In this document: piece after piece, positions 47,737 through 55,206 of the stretch | How the letters are laid out: each line of letters starts with the position of its first letter | Position numbering within the stretch: the stretch's first letter is position 1 | Source of the DNA: Chryseobacterium shigense | Lineage (GTDB): Bacteria > Bacteroidota > Bacteroidia > Flavobacteriales > Weeksellaceae | NCBI RefSeq assembly: GCF_900156575.1 | Contig: NZ_FTNY01000003.1 | Span: 789,133-853,132 of the forward strand | DNA length: 64,000 nt | Direction of reading: 5' to 3' | Notes under the pieces: model-generated | Seen by the model: only the letters and a program-made list of their open reading frames with translations | Databases searched by the model: none | What the model was told of the DNA's origin: nothing | Program-made: the position numbers and the translations under genes

Positions 47737-50211
47737 TTAATCAGGGCAGGTTTGTGTATTGATACAAAACCATGCATAGGTAGTTCCATCTGTTGATGTA
47801 TACATTTTCAGACAATTATTCGTCGTATCATATAGCATCATCCCCTCTACAAAATTGGCAGCAGGAATACCTACCGGATTGCCGGAAGCATCAAAGGCCA
47901 GTCTGTTCACTACAAATCCTTTAGTCTTTGACTCAAGGACCATCCACCCTCCTTTACGTACCATAGGCCATTTATCAGGATCTGTTGTTCCTGCCCTGCT
48001 TAGAGAGGTTATTCCCAGATTGCTGTCCAATGCAGTTCCGCTTATTACTCCGGGCTTGTAACATGCACAGCTTTTTGTGATTACACTTACAGGTGAGGAG
48101 AGGGTGCTTGCATTGGTATCGGTAATCTCTACGTAATAGTAAATTGTTCCTACAACTGCGGTAGCAGGAGGGGTATAGTTTTGAGATGTTGCACCGGCGA
48201 TTAAAGTTCCTCCAACATTAGTATTTGTCGTGTTGCGATACCATTTGTAGCTTAACGAGCCTGCCCCTGTTGCGGTTGCTGTAATAGCGGAAGGCGTAAT
48301 ATTTTGACAAACCGTTTGCTGATTGGGCGTGATAGAGGATATAATTGGCCCCTGAGGAGTAATACTGGCAGTACATAGAGCCATACTTGAGCCTCCGGAC
48401 CCGCCTGCCCCATTTATTGTCAATGAAGTAAATGCAGTAGGAGAGGTAATTCTAAAGACGCCACCTCCACCGGTTGTAGGGTTCGCCCCGTTGCCTGATA
48501 AAATCGTATTACCGATTATAGTCGAGGTGCAGAAGGAGGTAGACATAATAGATACCGTGCCTCCATTGGAATTGAAAATGAAATTTTCATTAGCAGTAAT
48601 ACCCGTAGCCGTTAATATAACCAACAAATTATTGACGGGTTTATTAAAAGTAAGTGTTTCGGACCATGAACCTACTTGTCCTACAAATAATGAGTTCACA
48701 CTAGTATTATTTCCTGCACATCCCCCCAAAGGTATTGGATAAGAACCTACATCACCACTTGATGATGAAGTAACTTGCACCCCGTTTATTGTGGTGGTTC
48801 CATTAGGAGCAATATTGGCACTGCCACCGGTACAGGTAGTAGGTTCAACCACAGATAATTGGTAATCTTCAACTTCACCATTGGCGGCTGAAGGAAAATC
48901 AGCGGCACTGGCTGTGCTTAAGGCTCCATTTCCAATGCTTCGCTCATCAATAAGGGCACCTCCGGATGCCGCGGTGGTAAAATCGTTCAGAGACCGGTCT
49001 GAGAGCCTCAGTCTCATATATACCTTAGAAGCTGTGGTTATCGTTGCTGTTTTGGAAGAAGACCATGTAAGGGTCTGTGTTGTCGCTCCTGTTGTGGAAA
49101 ATGAAACAATGGCATCAGATAATTCACCTACCTCAAAAAGGCCATCATTATTAAAATCAATCCAGCCGTAAAGATATTTTGCAGTAGCTGCAGGATTATT
49201 CACAGGAACATTTAAAGTATATGTGACCCCTTTTACTATAGAATTGGCTGAAGGGACTATGGCATTTTCATCGGTGCCATCTCCATTGCTTCCATTATTG
49301 TCAGCTCCTGAAACGACACTTAATGGTGAAAGTTCTACATCCCCAATAATATTTCCAAGGGACAGACCGGTAAGGGGAATATGTGCTGCAGGAGCATAGA
49401 CGCCATCTTTTGTAAAATCATACATCGTAGGGACATCTCCATAATCATAAATAGCAGACGTGATACTTGCCCAGGTAGTTCCTACATTGATACCATCTAC
49501 CTCCAGAGTGGGGGCTGAAGCTGCTGTGCCTTGAAGAAGGGCTATGGCAGAAAAAGCTCCTGCATCCGTTCCGGTTGCTGCATTATAGGTGGCGTCGGTT
49601 GTTGCCGGTTCCGAAGCCAATGGCGGATTTACATAGAGTTTTACAGCGTCGTTCGTAGCTCCAGCTACCACTTCATATTTTATAACCACCAATACATTGG
49701 TATTAAAGGGTCTTACGGTTGTTTCATAGCTGGGGATCCCTCCGGTTCCTCTCAGAACTCCAAAACTGAAACCTGTTCCATTCGATCGTATAAATAGCTT
49801 GGCTCCTACGGTGGAAACCGGATCTATACTTGTGCCTATCGAATAGAAAAAATCTCCCACACTGTTGGCTGATGACACTTTAACAATGAGTGAGGAGTAG
49901 ATAGGAGCAGCAGTCGTGGTAAAAGTACGGTAGACGTCCTCTCCGTTATTAGCCAAAGGAACTTTATTTCCCATTGTGTTTCCTATGGAGCCAGGGTAAA
50001 GAAGATTACCATTGGAAACAGTTATATCATTTGTTCCATTCCCTGACTGGACAATCCAGTTATTGTCTGTCAGCAATGTGCCCGAGGTATAGTTGAAGCT
50101 TTCTTTTAAAAGATTTTGCCCCTTAGTCTGATAGAATGTCAGTAAAACTGTACAGATACAGGATAATACTTGAAGACTATGCTTTATGGAAGTATAAATT
50201 TTTAATTTCAT
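47737..50211 (-). CDS. Large secreted GEVED-domain protein
   Basis: An 824-residue exported protein. A signal peptide (about 1-31) is followed by a lectin/LamG-like region (to about 250), a GEVED domain (about 290-455, ending in NGEVEDYQLSV), a Ser/Gly-rich domain (about 460-620), an Ig/PKD-like domain (about 630-710, TVCQNITPSAI...LSYKWYRN) and a C-terminal MMLYDTTNNCLKMY module shared with the next gene. It looks like a cell-surface adhesin. No type IX sorting signal is seen at the end (CINTQTCPD), so export beyond the periplasm is uncertain. Confidence 0.82.
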   Translation of the reverse strand: MKLKIYTSIKHSLQVLSCICTVLLTFYQTKGQNLLKESFNYTSGTLLTDNNWIVQSGNGTNDITVSNGNLLYPGSIGNTMGNKVPLANNGEDVYRTFTTTAAPIYSSLIVKVSSANSVGDFFYSIGTSIDPVSTVGAKLFIRSNGTGFSFGVLRGTGGIPSYETTVRPFNTNVLVVIKYEVVAGATNDAVKLYVNPPLASEPATTDATYNAATGTDAGAFSAIALLQGTAASAPTLEVDGINVGTTWASITSAIYDYGDVPTMYDFTKDGVYAPAAHIPLTGLSLGNIIGDVELSPLSVVSGADNNGSNGDGTDENAIVPSANSIVKGVTYTLNVPVNNPAATAKYLYGWIDFNNDGLFEVGELSDAIVSFSTTGATTQTLTWSSSKTATITTASKVYMRLRLSDRSLNDFTTAASGGALIDERSIGNGALSTASAADFPSAANGEVEDYQLSVVEPTTCTGGSANIAPNGTTTINGVQVTSSSSGDVGSYPIPLGGCAGNNTSVNSLFVGQVGSWSETLTFNKPVNNLLVILTATGITANENFIFNSNGGTVSIMSTSFCTSTIIGNTILSGNGANPTTGGGGVFRITSPTAFTSLTINGAGGSGGSSMALCTASITPQGPIISSITPNQQTVCQNITPSAITATATGAGSLSYKWYRNTTNTNVGGTLIAGATSQNYTPPATAVVGTIYYYVEITDTNASTLSSPVSVITKSCACYKPGVISGTALDSNLGITSLSRAGTTDPDKWPMVRKGGWMVLESKTKGFVVNRLAFDASGNPVGIPAANFVEGMMLYDTTNNCLKMYTSTDGTTYAWFCINTQTCPD

Positions 50212-50332
50212 TTTATGTCTGTATGAATATTAGCTATTCTAAATTTTTAATCTCACGATTACCGTTTGGCAGATCAATGTTCATGACAAGATTCAGAATA
50301 ACAGTTAGTTTTAAAATTTCTTAGTGTTTCGG

Positions 50333-50911
50333 TTAATTCAGTTGGGTATCTTCAGAAACCTTATAACTGATTAATAGGGGAGGTGGACGTAACCTGTATG
50401 ACCTCAGGAAAATATAAAATATAAATAAAGATGGATAGTCCTTATTATTGGTGATGAGATCGAGGATATTGTAATGGTCAAGAGATTCTAATCTCTTCAG
50501 CATGATTTTATTGTGTGTTTTGAATTGACCCGAAGACAATGCTGCTAAAGATAAAAAAGAGCTGAAATGAGGAACAATGAAAAATCTCTTTTGATAAAGC
50601 ATGATATAATAGGGAATCTGTGAAACAGCAGATGAAGCTTTTTGATCAGATTTACTTACAGGAAATTGACTTAAGAATAGCGTTTTATCAGAAAGCTGTC
50701 CTGTGGGAATGGTTTTGAAACTGTAAATTTTATTCTTTCCCTGAAAAGAGGAAGGAATAATAGAAAACTTTTGTTTTATCCTGTCATTTTTTATGTAATT
50801 CTGAAAAGGACCTAGATGCTGTATCTGAAAAATAAAACATATCTGTAACAGAAAAATGCAGAACCACTTCCCATTGATATAGAATGATACTATATGTTTT
50901 TTTTCCATCAC
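50333..50911 (-). CDS. Orphan hypothetical protein
   Basis: A 192-residue open frame with a hydrophobic N-terminal segment (FCIFLLQICFIFQ, about 18-30) that could be a signal anchor, then a Ser/Phe/Lys/Ile-rich body with IPYYIMLYQKRFFIVPHFSSFLSLAALSS and a near-terminal RLRPPPLL. No family recognised. The hydrophobic start and length favour a real gene, but AT-rich composition makes chance possible. It would precede the GEVED gene on the same strand. Confidence 0.45.
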   Translation of the reverse strand: MMEKKHIVSFYINGKWFCIFLLQICFIFQIQHLGPFQNYIKNDRIKQKFSIIPSSFQGKNKIYSFKTIPTGQLSDKTLFLSQFPVSKSDQKASSAVSQIPYYIMLYQKRFFIVPHFSSFLSLAALSSGQFKTHNKIMLKRLESLDHYNILDLITNNKDYPSLFIFYIFLRSYRLRPPPLLISYKVSEDTQLN

Positions 50912-51509
50912 TGACGATTACTTGTGTTAAAGTGGTGCTAAATATATTCGTTTGGTAAAGTGCGAATATAGTTAAATTCTAATAAAATATAGAAATAAGT
51001 ACTTGTGATGTAGGTGTTTATGGTCTAAATTTTAACTTTTTCAGAAAAAAAAGGGTATAAAAAAAACATTAAAAATGGGTTATTATTATTAAATTAAATA
51101 ATCTTAATCCCTACCTATTTAAACATGAGTTTTTATAAAATAATAAGGCCAGTTCTTGAATAATTGTCTTTTTTATTCTCCTGTTTAAATAAAATAATAA
51201 TTTTTGTTTATTATGAATTTTAAAATTTTTTTCTCAAAAAACGAAATTAATAATAAAATTATTTTATTCCCATAATCATCGTTATTTTCTTGCTCCATTG
51301 TATGGAATTTTTACCTTTTTGGCAATATATAATGATGAATTCTTACCCCAAAATTTTACAGAGCGACCATTTATTATGCTAAAAACATCTAGAGTCTTTG
51401 TCTGCAAGCCGGGCTTTTGGTTTTAAGAAGATTGAAAAGATCTTTATTATTTTATTGAGTTTTTCTGAATGTTTCTTTTTTTTAGTTTTTATTTTAAAAC
51501 AAAATGTTT
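50912..51509. other. Very AT-rich gene-free stretch
   Basis: About 600 bases of extreme AT content with many A and T runs and no supported gene. It forms the right-hand side of the segment between the two tRNA-Leu copies and may be a foreign or decaying flank. Confidence 0.5.
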
Positions 51510-51517
51510 TATATTTG
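51510..51517 (+). promoter_or_regulatory. -7 element of tRNA-Leu copy 2
   Basis: TATATTTG, identical to the -7 element of the first tRNA cluster and at nearly the same distance from the tRNA (48 bases). The -33 element is not clear here. Confidence 0.6.
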
Positions 51518-51565
51518 TAGTCTCAAAAGGATGTAAACTCTTTTTAATAAAGAATAAAACAACCA

Positions 51566-51647
51566 GCGGATGTGGTGTAATTGGTAGCCATGCCAGACTT
51601 AGGATCTGGTGCCGTGAGGCGTGGGGGTTCGAGTCCCTTCATCCGCA
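51566..51647 (+). tRNA. tRNA-Leu (TAG), copy 2
   Basis: Base-for-base identical to 46202-46283, including the AACCA before it. The leader also shows similarity (CTCTTT-AATAAA blocks). Confidence 0.95.
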
Positions 51648-51658
51648 CTCAGCAAAAA

Positions 51659-51690
51659 AACTCTTTGTGAAATCTCACAGAGAGTTTTTT
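51659..51690 (+). terminator. Terminator of tRNA-Leu copy 2
   Basis: CTCTTTGTGA (51661-51670) pairs with TCACAGAGAG (51675-51684; one wobble), AATC loop, then T6. Confidence 0.87.
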
Positions 51691-52037
51691 GTTTTTAGAC
51701 TGATCATCTCTATCCTTTTTAATGATGAAGAATGGTAAATAACGGATTAAGCTAATCAAATACCTTTTCATTTCTCAATACTTACAGTAATATCCTCTAT
51801 CCTAATCCATATCCTGCGTTAAAAAAAGAATTTGATTTTTTTTGAATGGACCTTAAAAGAGTACCATTTCTTTTGGTTGTCTTACTTATTTTTGGTTTCT
51901 CTTTCAAAATAGCCATATTTTATCCATTAAAAAGAGGTCAGAAAAGAAATGGTTTTTCTTTTTAACAGGGGAAAGACTCTTATCTGTATCCAAAATAATA
52001 GTAACTTCTGTATCTGTATCCATGATGAAATAGTCCA
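51691..52037. repeat. Gap with inverted repeat and candidate operator
   Basis: No gene. ACCATTTCTTTT (51863-51874) and AAAAGAAATGGT (51942-51953) are a perfect 12-bp inverted pair 67 bases apart. Further on, TATCTGTATCC occurs twice (51981-51991 and 52011-52021), described separately. Confidence 0.5.
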
Positions 52038-52045
52038 TAATTTTG
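51981..52045 (+). promoter_or_regulatory. Two-box direct-repeat operator and promoter of the MocR pair
   Basis: TATCTGTATCC is repeated exactly with a 30-base period (51981-51991, 52011-52021). The second copy sits where the -33 element of a TAATTTTG (52038-52045) promoter would be. MocR/PdxR regulators often bind spaced direct repeats, so this is a good candidate site for the regulator encoded at 52473. Confidence 0.55.
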
Positions 52046-52065
52046 TTGAAATAAAGCAGAATAGT

Positions 52066-52431
52066 ATGGAAACCTTACCACAATCCCGAGATCAGCTTCT
52101 CTATGCTGAAGTTTTTATTTCAGATATGCCAGCCCTGAAAGACATCTTTTTGCGGACCCAGACCCTCAAACAACTGAATCAGAATTTCGGGGTTCCTTTT
52201 CTTTTGGTTAAGAAGAAAGGGGAAGTGGTAGCGTTTGCCACTCTGGTGATCAGTGAAAAAGGAGAGATTGCCTTTAAGATCTATGAAGACCGTCTTTCCG
52301 ATACTGAGAAAAGAAATTTTACCCAGCGCACGGAAAGTTATTTCAGGAAAAGTAATACTGCGAACTTCCGAAATCCGGAGCAGCTTAAAAGCAGTATTTT
52401 GCGAATGGTCAGCTGGCTGAATATTGGATAG
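52066..52431 (+). CDS. Hypothetical protein preceding the MocR regulator
   Basis: A 121-residue soluble protein. The ATG at 52066 lies about 14 bases after the predicted transcription start from TAATTTTG (52038-52045), so a longer upstream frame is rejected. Contains VPFLLVKKKGEVVAFATLVISEKGEIAFKIYE, a small beta-hairpin-like core reminiscent of a GNAT fragment, then a helical tail. No family assigned. It ends 41 bases before the MocR gene and is probably co-transcribed. Confidence 0.7.
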   Translation: METLPQSRDQLLYAEVFISDMPALKDIFLRTQTLKQLNQNFGVPFLLVKKKGEVVAFATLVISEKGEIAFKIYEDRLSDTEKRNFTQRTESYFRKSNTANFRNPEQLKSSILRMVSWLNIG

Positions 52432-52472
52432 AAATAATGGAAAGTTGTACATTTACTTAAACCCGATTCCCT

Positions 52473-53888
52473 ATGTCTAAAGACGTTCTGTATCTTAAAA
52501 TAGCAAAATCTGTCACGGAGCAGATCAAAAGCGATACCCTGCAGTTTGGAGACCGATTGCCTTCCCTTAGAAGTGCCCAGAAACTTTACAATGTCAGTCT
52601 GAATACCGTGAAGCAGGCCTATATGGAGCTGGAAAGCCGTTCGCTGGTAGAATCACGTCCGAAATACGGCTATTTTGTGAGCCAGAGTTCCCAAAGAAAG
52701 CTGGCGCTGCCGTCTGTGGCGCCTATGAAAGTAGCGGAAAGAGAAAATACAGCAGAGGTTCTTATTGATAAAGTGTTCGGAACCATCGGTGGAACAGATG
52801 TTACCCAGTTTGCTTTGGGAATTCCGGGAAAAAGCTTTCTTCCATTAGCCAAGCTAAAGAAATCGATGATCAATGTCATTAACAGAAAGGCTGACAGCGG
52901 AACAGATTACGAACCGGTGCAGGGAAATGAATATCTGCGCAGAGAATCGGCCAAGTGGGCTTTGGTACTGGAAGGGAAAATCTCGGAAGATGACCTGGTG
53001 ATCACCTCCGGAGCGATGAATGCGGTGTACACCTGCCTGATGGCGGTAACGAAGCCGGGAGATTCCGTAGCCGTGGAAAGTCCGGTGTATTTCGGGGTTC
53101 TTCAGGCTATTCAGCAGTTGGGACTGAAGGTGGTGGAAATTCCTACCCATCCTATTTACGGAGTAGATCTGGAGGCGCTGAAAAAAGTGATTCCCACGCT
53201 TTCAGCATGCTGTTTTGTGACTAATTTCAATAATCCGTTAGGTTTCCAGATGCCTGATGATAACAAAAAAGAACTGGTAAAACTGATCACGGAATATAAT
53301 GTACCGCTGATCGAAGACGATATCTACGGGAACCTGTATTTTGGAGCAGAAAGACCAAAGCCCTGTAAATTCTATGATGAAGCCGGATTGGTGATGTGGA
53401 TAGGATCGGTTTCCAAGACCCTTGCGCCGGGTTATCGAGTGGGATGGGTAGCTCCGGGAAAATTTAAAGAGCAGGTCATCCGGCAGAAGCTGGTGCAGAC
53501 GGTATGCAGCCCGTCCATCTATCCGGATGTCATTGCAGATTTTCTCGAGCACGGACGGTACGACCATCATTTGAGGACATTCAGGAAAAAATTATATGCG
53601 AATTATCTTCAGATACAGAAGTCGGTGACGGAATATTTTCCCGATAATACCAAAATATCAGAACCCAAAGGAGGCTTTATGCTGTGGCTGGAACTGGATA
53701 AAAAAATCTGTACGGAAGATTTGTTTGATGAAGCGATGAGTCAGAAAATCAATTTTGCGCCGGGGAGGATGTTTTCGCAGTACAATCAGTACCAGAACTG
53801 TATGCGTCTGAATTATGCGCTGGAATGGACGGGCAGAGTGGAGAGTGATCTTGAAAAATTAGCCAAAATGGTGAAGAAAAGAATTTAA
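52473..53888 (+). CDS. MocR/PdxR-type GntR regulator with aminotransferase domain
   Basis: A 471-residue fusion: GntR winged helix at about 5-70 (LPSLRSAQKLYNVSLNTVKQAYMELESRSLVESRPKYGYFV) and a fold-type I aminotransferase domain (about 100-470). The PLP lysine is in GSVSKTLAPGYRVGW (about 310-324) and ITSGAMNAVYTCL and NFNNPLGFQMP mark the cofactor pocket. MocR proteins sense PLP or amino-acid adducts and control vitamin B6 or amino-acid genes; the target here may be the small gene upstream. Codons are more GC-rich than in neighbouring genes. Confidence 0.92.
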   Translation: MSKDVLYLKIAKSVTEQIKSDTLQFGDRLPSLRSAQKLYNVSLNTVKQAYMELESRSLVESRPKYGYFVSQSSQRKLALPSVAPMKVAERENTAEVLIDKVFGTIGGTDVTQFALGIPGKSFLPLAKLKKSMINVINRKADSGTDYEPVQGNEYLRRESAKWALVLEGKISEDDLVITSGAMNAVYTCLMAVTKPGDSVAVESPVYFGVLQAIQQLGLKVVEIPTHPIYGVDLEALKKVIPTLSACCFVTNFNNPLGFQMPDDNKKELVKLITEYNVPLIEDDIYGNLYFGAERPKPCKFYDEAGLVMWIGSVSKTLAPGYRVGWVAPGKFKEQVIRQKLVQTVCSPSIYPDVIADFLEHGRYDHHLRTFRKKLYANYLQIQKSVTEYFPDNTKISEPKGGFMLWLELDKKICTEDLFDEAMSQKINFAPGRMFSQYNQYQNCMRLNYALEWTGRVESDLEKLAKMVKKRI

Positions 53889-54527
53889 TTTCCGGTACCG
53901 GATCATGATCAACCACAAAAGTGACAAAATTTTTTAAACACTTTAGTTATTTTAAGTAAAATGTATTACGGATAAAAAGAGCATATCACTTTAGAAAAAA
54001 TCAGAGATTTTTTTTTAAAACATGCATTAAAATCTGTACCATCTGAGAAATCTGCGAGAGATAAAAAAATCAACCACAAAAGTCACAAAAGCTTTTAAAC
54101 ACTTTAGTTATTTTAAGTTGAATGTATTGAGGATAAAAAGAACACATAAGATTTAAAAAAAATCGGAGATTTTTATGAATATGATTTAAACCATTAAGGA
54201 AAATTAAGGTATTAAGATGATTAAGAGAGCTTCGCTATAAGGATTGCAGCTTAAAAAATCTTTAGATTTTCTCTTAACTCTTTTTACTTCCTTCACTGAT
54301 CTTAATGTTTCAAAAAAATATATATGTTATCATCTGTGAAAATCTGTGGAAAAAAATATTAACCACAAAAGTCACAAAAGTTTTTAAACACTTTAGTTAT
54401 TTTAAGTTGAATGTATTGAGCATAAAAAGTGCACATAAGTTTAGAAAAAATCGGAGATTTTTAGAGGAATCATGATTACAAAAATCTGTCAAAATATAAA
54501 TAATACGATCAATTAAACCCTATAGCG
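53889..54527. repeat. Repeat-rich intergenic region
   Basis: A 639-base gap with no gene. Three related units begin at AACCACAAAAGT: copy 1 53909-54016, copy 2 54070-54174, copy 3 54361-54472, sharing ACACTTTAGTTATTTTAAGT, ATGTATT and ATAAAAAG blocks and ending in CGGAGATTTTT. A different element bounded by AAACCATTAAG and CTTAATGTTT (54188-54310) lies between copies 2 and 3. Confidence 0.85.
54188..54310. repeat. Element with AAACATTAAG-type inverted ends, copy A
   Basis: AAACCATTAAG (54188-54198) and CTTAATGTTT (54301-54310) are inverted ends of a 123-base stretch; a relative with the same ends lies at 57312-57461. Confidence 0.5.
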
Positions 54528-55013
54528 ATGAATGAAATGAATAATGAAGTAACCATTATCAACTACGAGCCTCAGTACAAAGAAGCTTTTAAAACATTAA
54601 ATGAAGAATGGATCAAAACATTCTTTACCATGGAAGCTGGCGACTATAAACTGCTGGACAATCCCGAAGAACATATTATAGATAAAGGAGGGCATATTGT
54701 TTTTGCAATTTTGGATCATGAAGCGGTAGGAACCTGTGCACTGGTAAAAATGTCCGATGAGCCGCTTAGATTTGAACTTTCAAAGATGGCGGTAAGCCCT
54801 AAAGCACAGGGAAAGAAAATAGGGTATCTGGTAGGACAGGCTTTAGTGGATAAAGCAAGAGAACTGAAAGCAGAAAGTATTTTTCTGGAAACGAATTCTG
54901 TGCTGGTTCCTGCGATAAAACTCTACGAAAAGCTGGGGTTCAGACATATGCCAATTTCAGATTCAGCCTATGACCGTTGTGATACCCAAATGCTGCTGAC
55001 ATTCAATGATTAA
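54528..55013 (+). CDS. GNAT family N-acetyltransferase
   Basis: A 161-residue acetyltransferase with the GNAT core. ELSKMAVSPKAQGKKIGYLVGQALV (about 83-107) contains the acetyl-CoA pyrophosphate loop (Q-G-K-K-I-G), preceded by AVGTCALVKM and followed by SIFLETNSVLVPAIKLYEKLGFRHM. ATG at 54528 or 54537. Substrate unknown. It stands alone after the repeat-rich gap. Confidence 0.92.
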   Translation: MNEMNNEVTIINYEPQYKEAFKTLNEEWIKTFFTMEAGDYKLLDNPEEHIIDKGGHIVFAILDHEAVGTCALVKMSDEPLRFELSKMAVSPKAQGKKIGYLVGQALVDKARELKAESIFLETNSVLVPAIKLYEKLGFRHMPISDSAYDRCDTQMLLTFND

Positions 55014-55016
55014 GCA

Positions 55017-55070
55017 AAAAAAAGATATTAGAACTCGGACATGAAAATCCTTGTTCTAATATCAAAAAAA
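55017..55070 (-). terminator. Terminator on the minus strand
   Basis: GATATTAGAAC (55024-55034) pairs perfectly with GTTCTAATATC (55053-55063). On the minus strand the stem is followed by a T run, so it should end transcripts from the phosphodiesterase gene; the plus-strand side is flanked by A, not T. Confidence 0.65.
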
Positions 55071-55206
55071 ATTAAATCTAATGCGTTGGTAGAGCTGTTA
55101 GGCATTCATCTCAACAGTTTCTATAAAAAGTGATTAAAACCCACTGCAATTTTGGCTTTAGGCTAAGATAACTTCCATCTTCGAGCTTCAAACTTCCCAT
55201 CTTCTC

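Noticed and set aside
49531..49797. 88-residue plus-strand protein inside the GEVED gene
   Set aside because: Antisense shadow of a long, low-complexity coding region.
46202..51647. Integrated prophage or ICE at tRNA-Leu
   Set aside because: No integrase, phage structural, relaxase or conjugation genes were found between the tRNA copies; the segment is kept as an accessory region of unknown origin.
51469..51738. 89-residue protein
   Set aside because: The frame runs straight across tRNA-Leu copy 2 and its terminator; it is a chance open frame.
53909..54472. CRISPR array
   Set aside because: Only three units, each over 100 bases with irregular spacing and sequence drift; no short identical repeats with unique spacers, and no cas genes.
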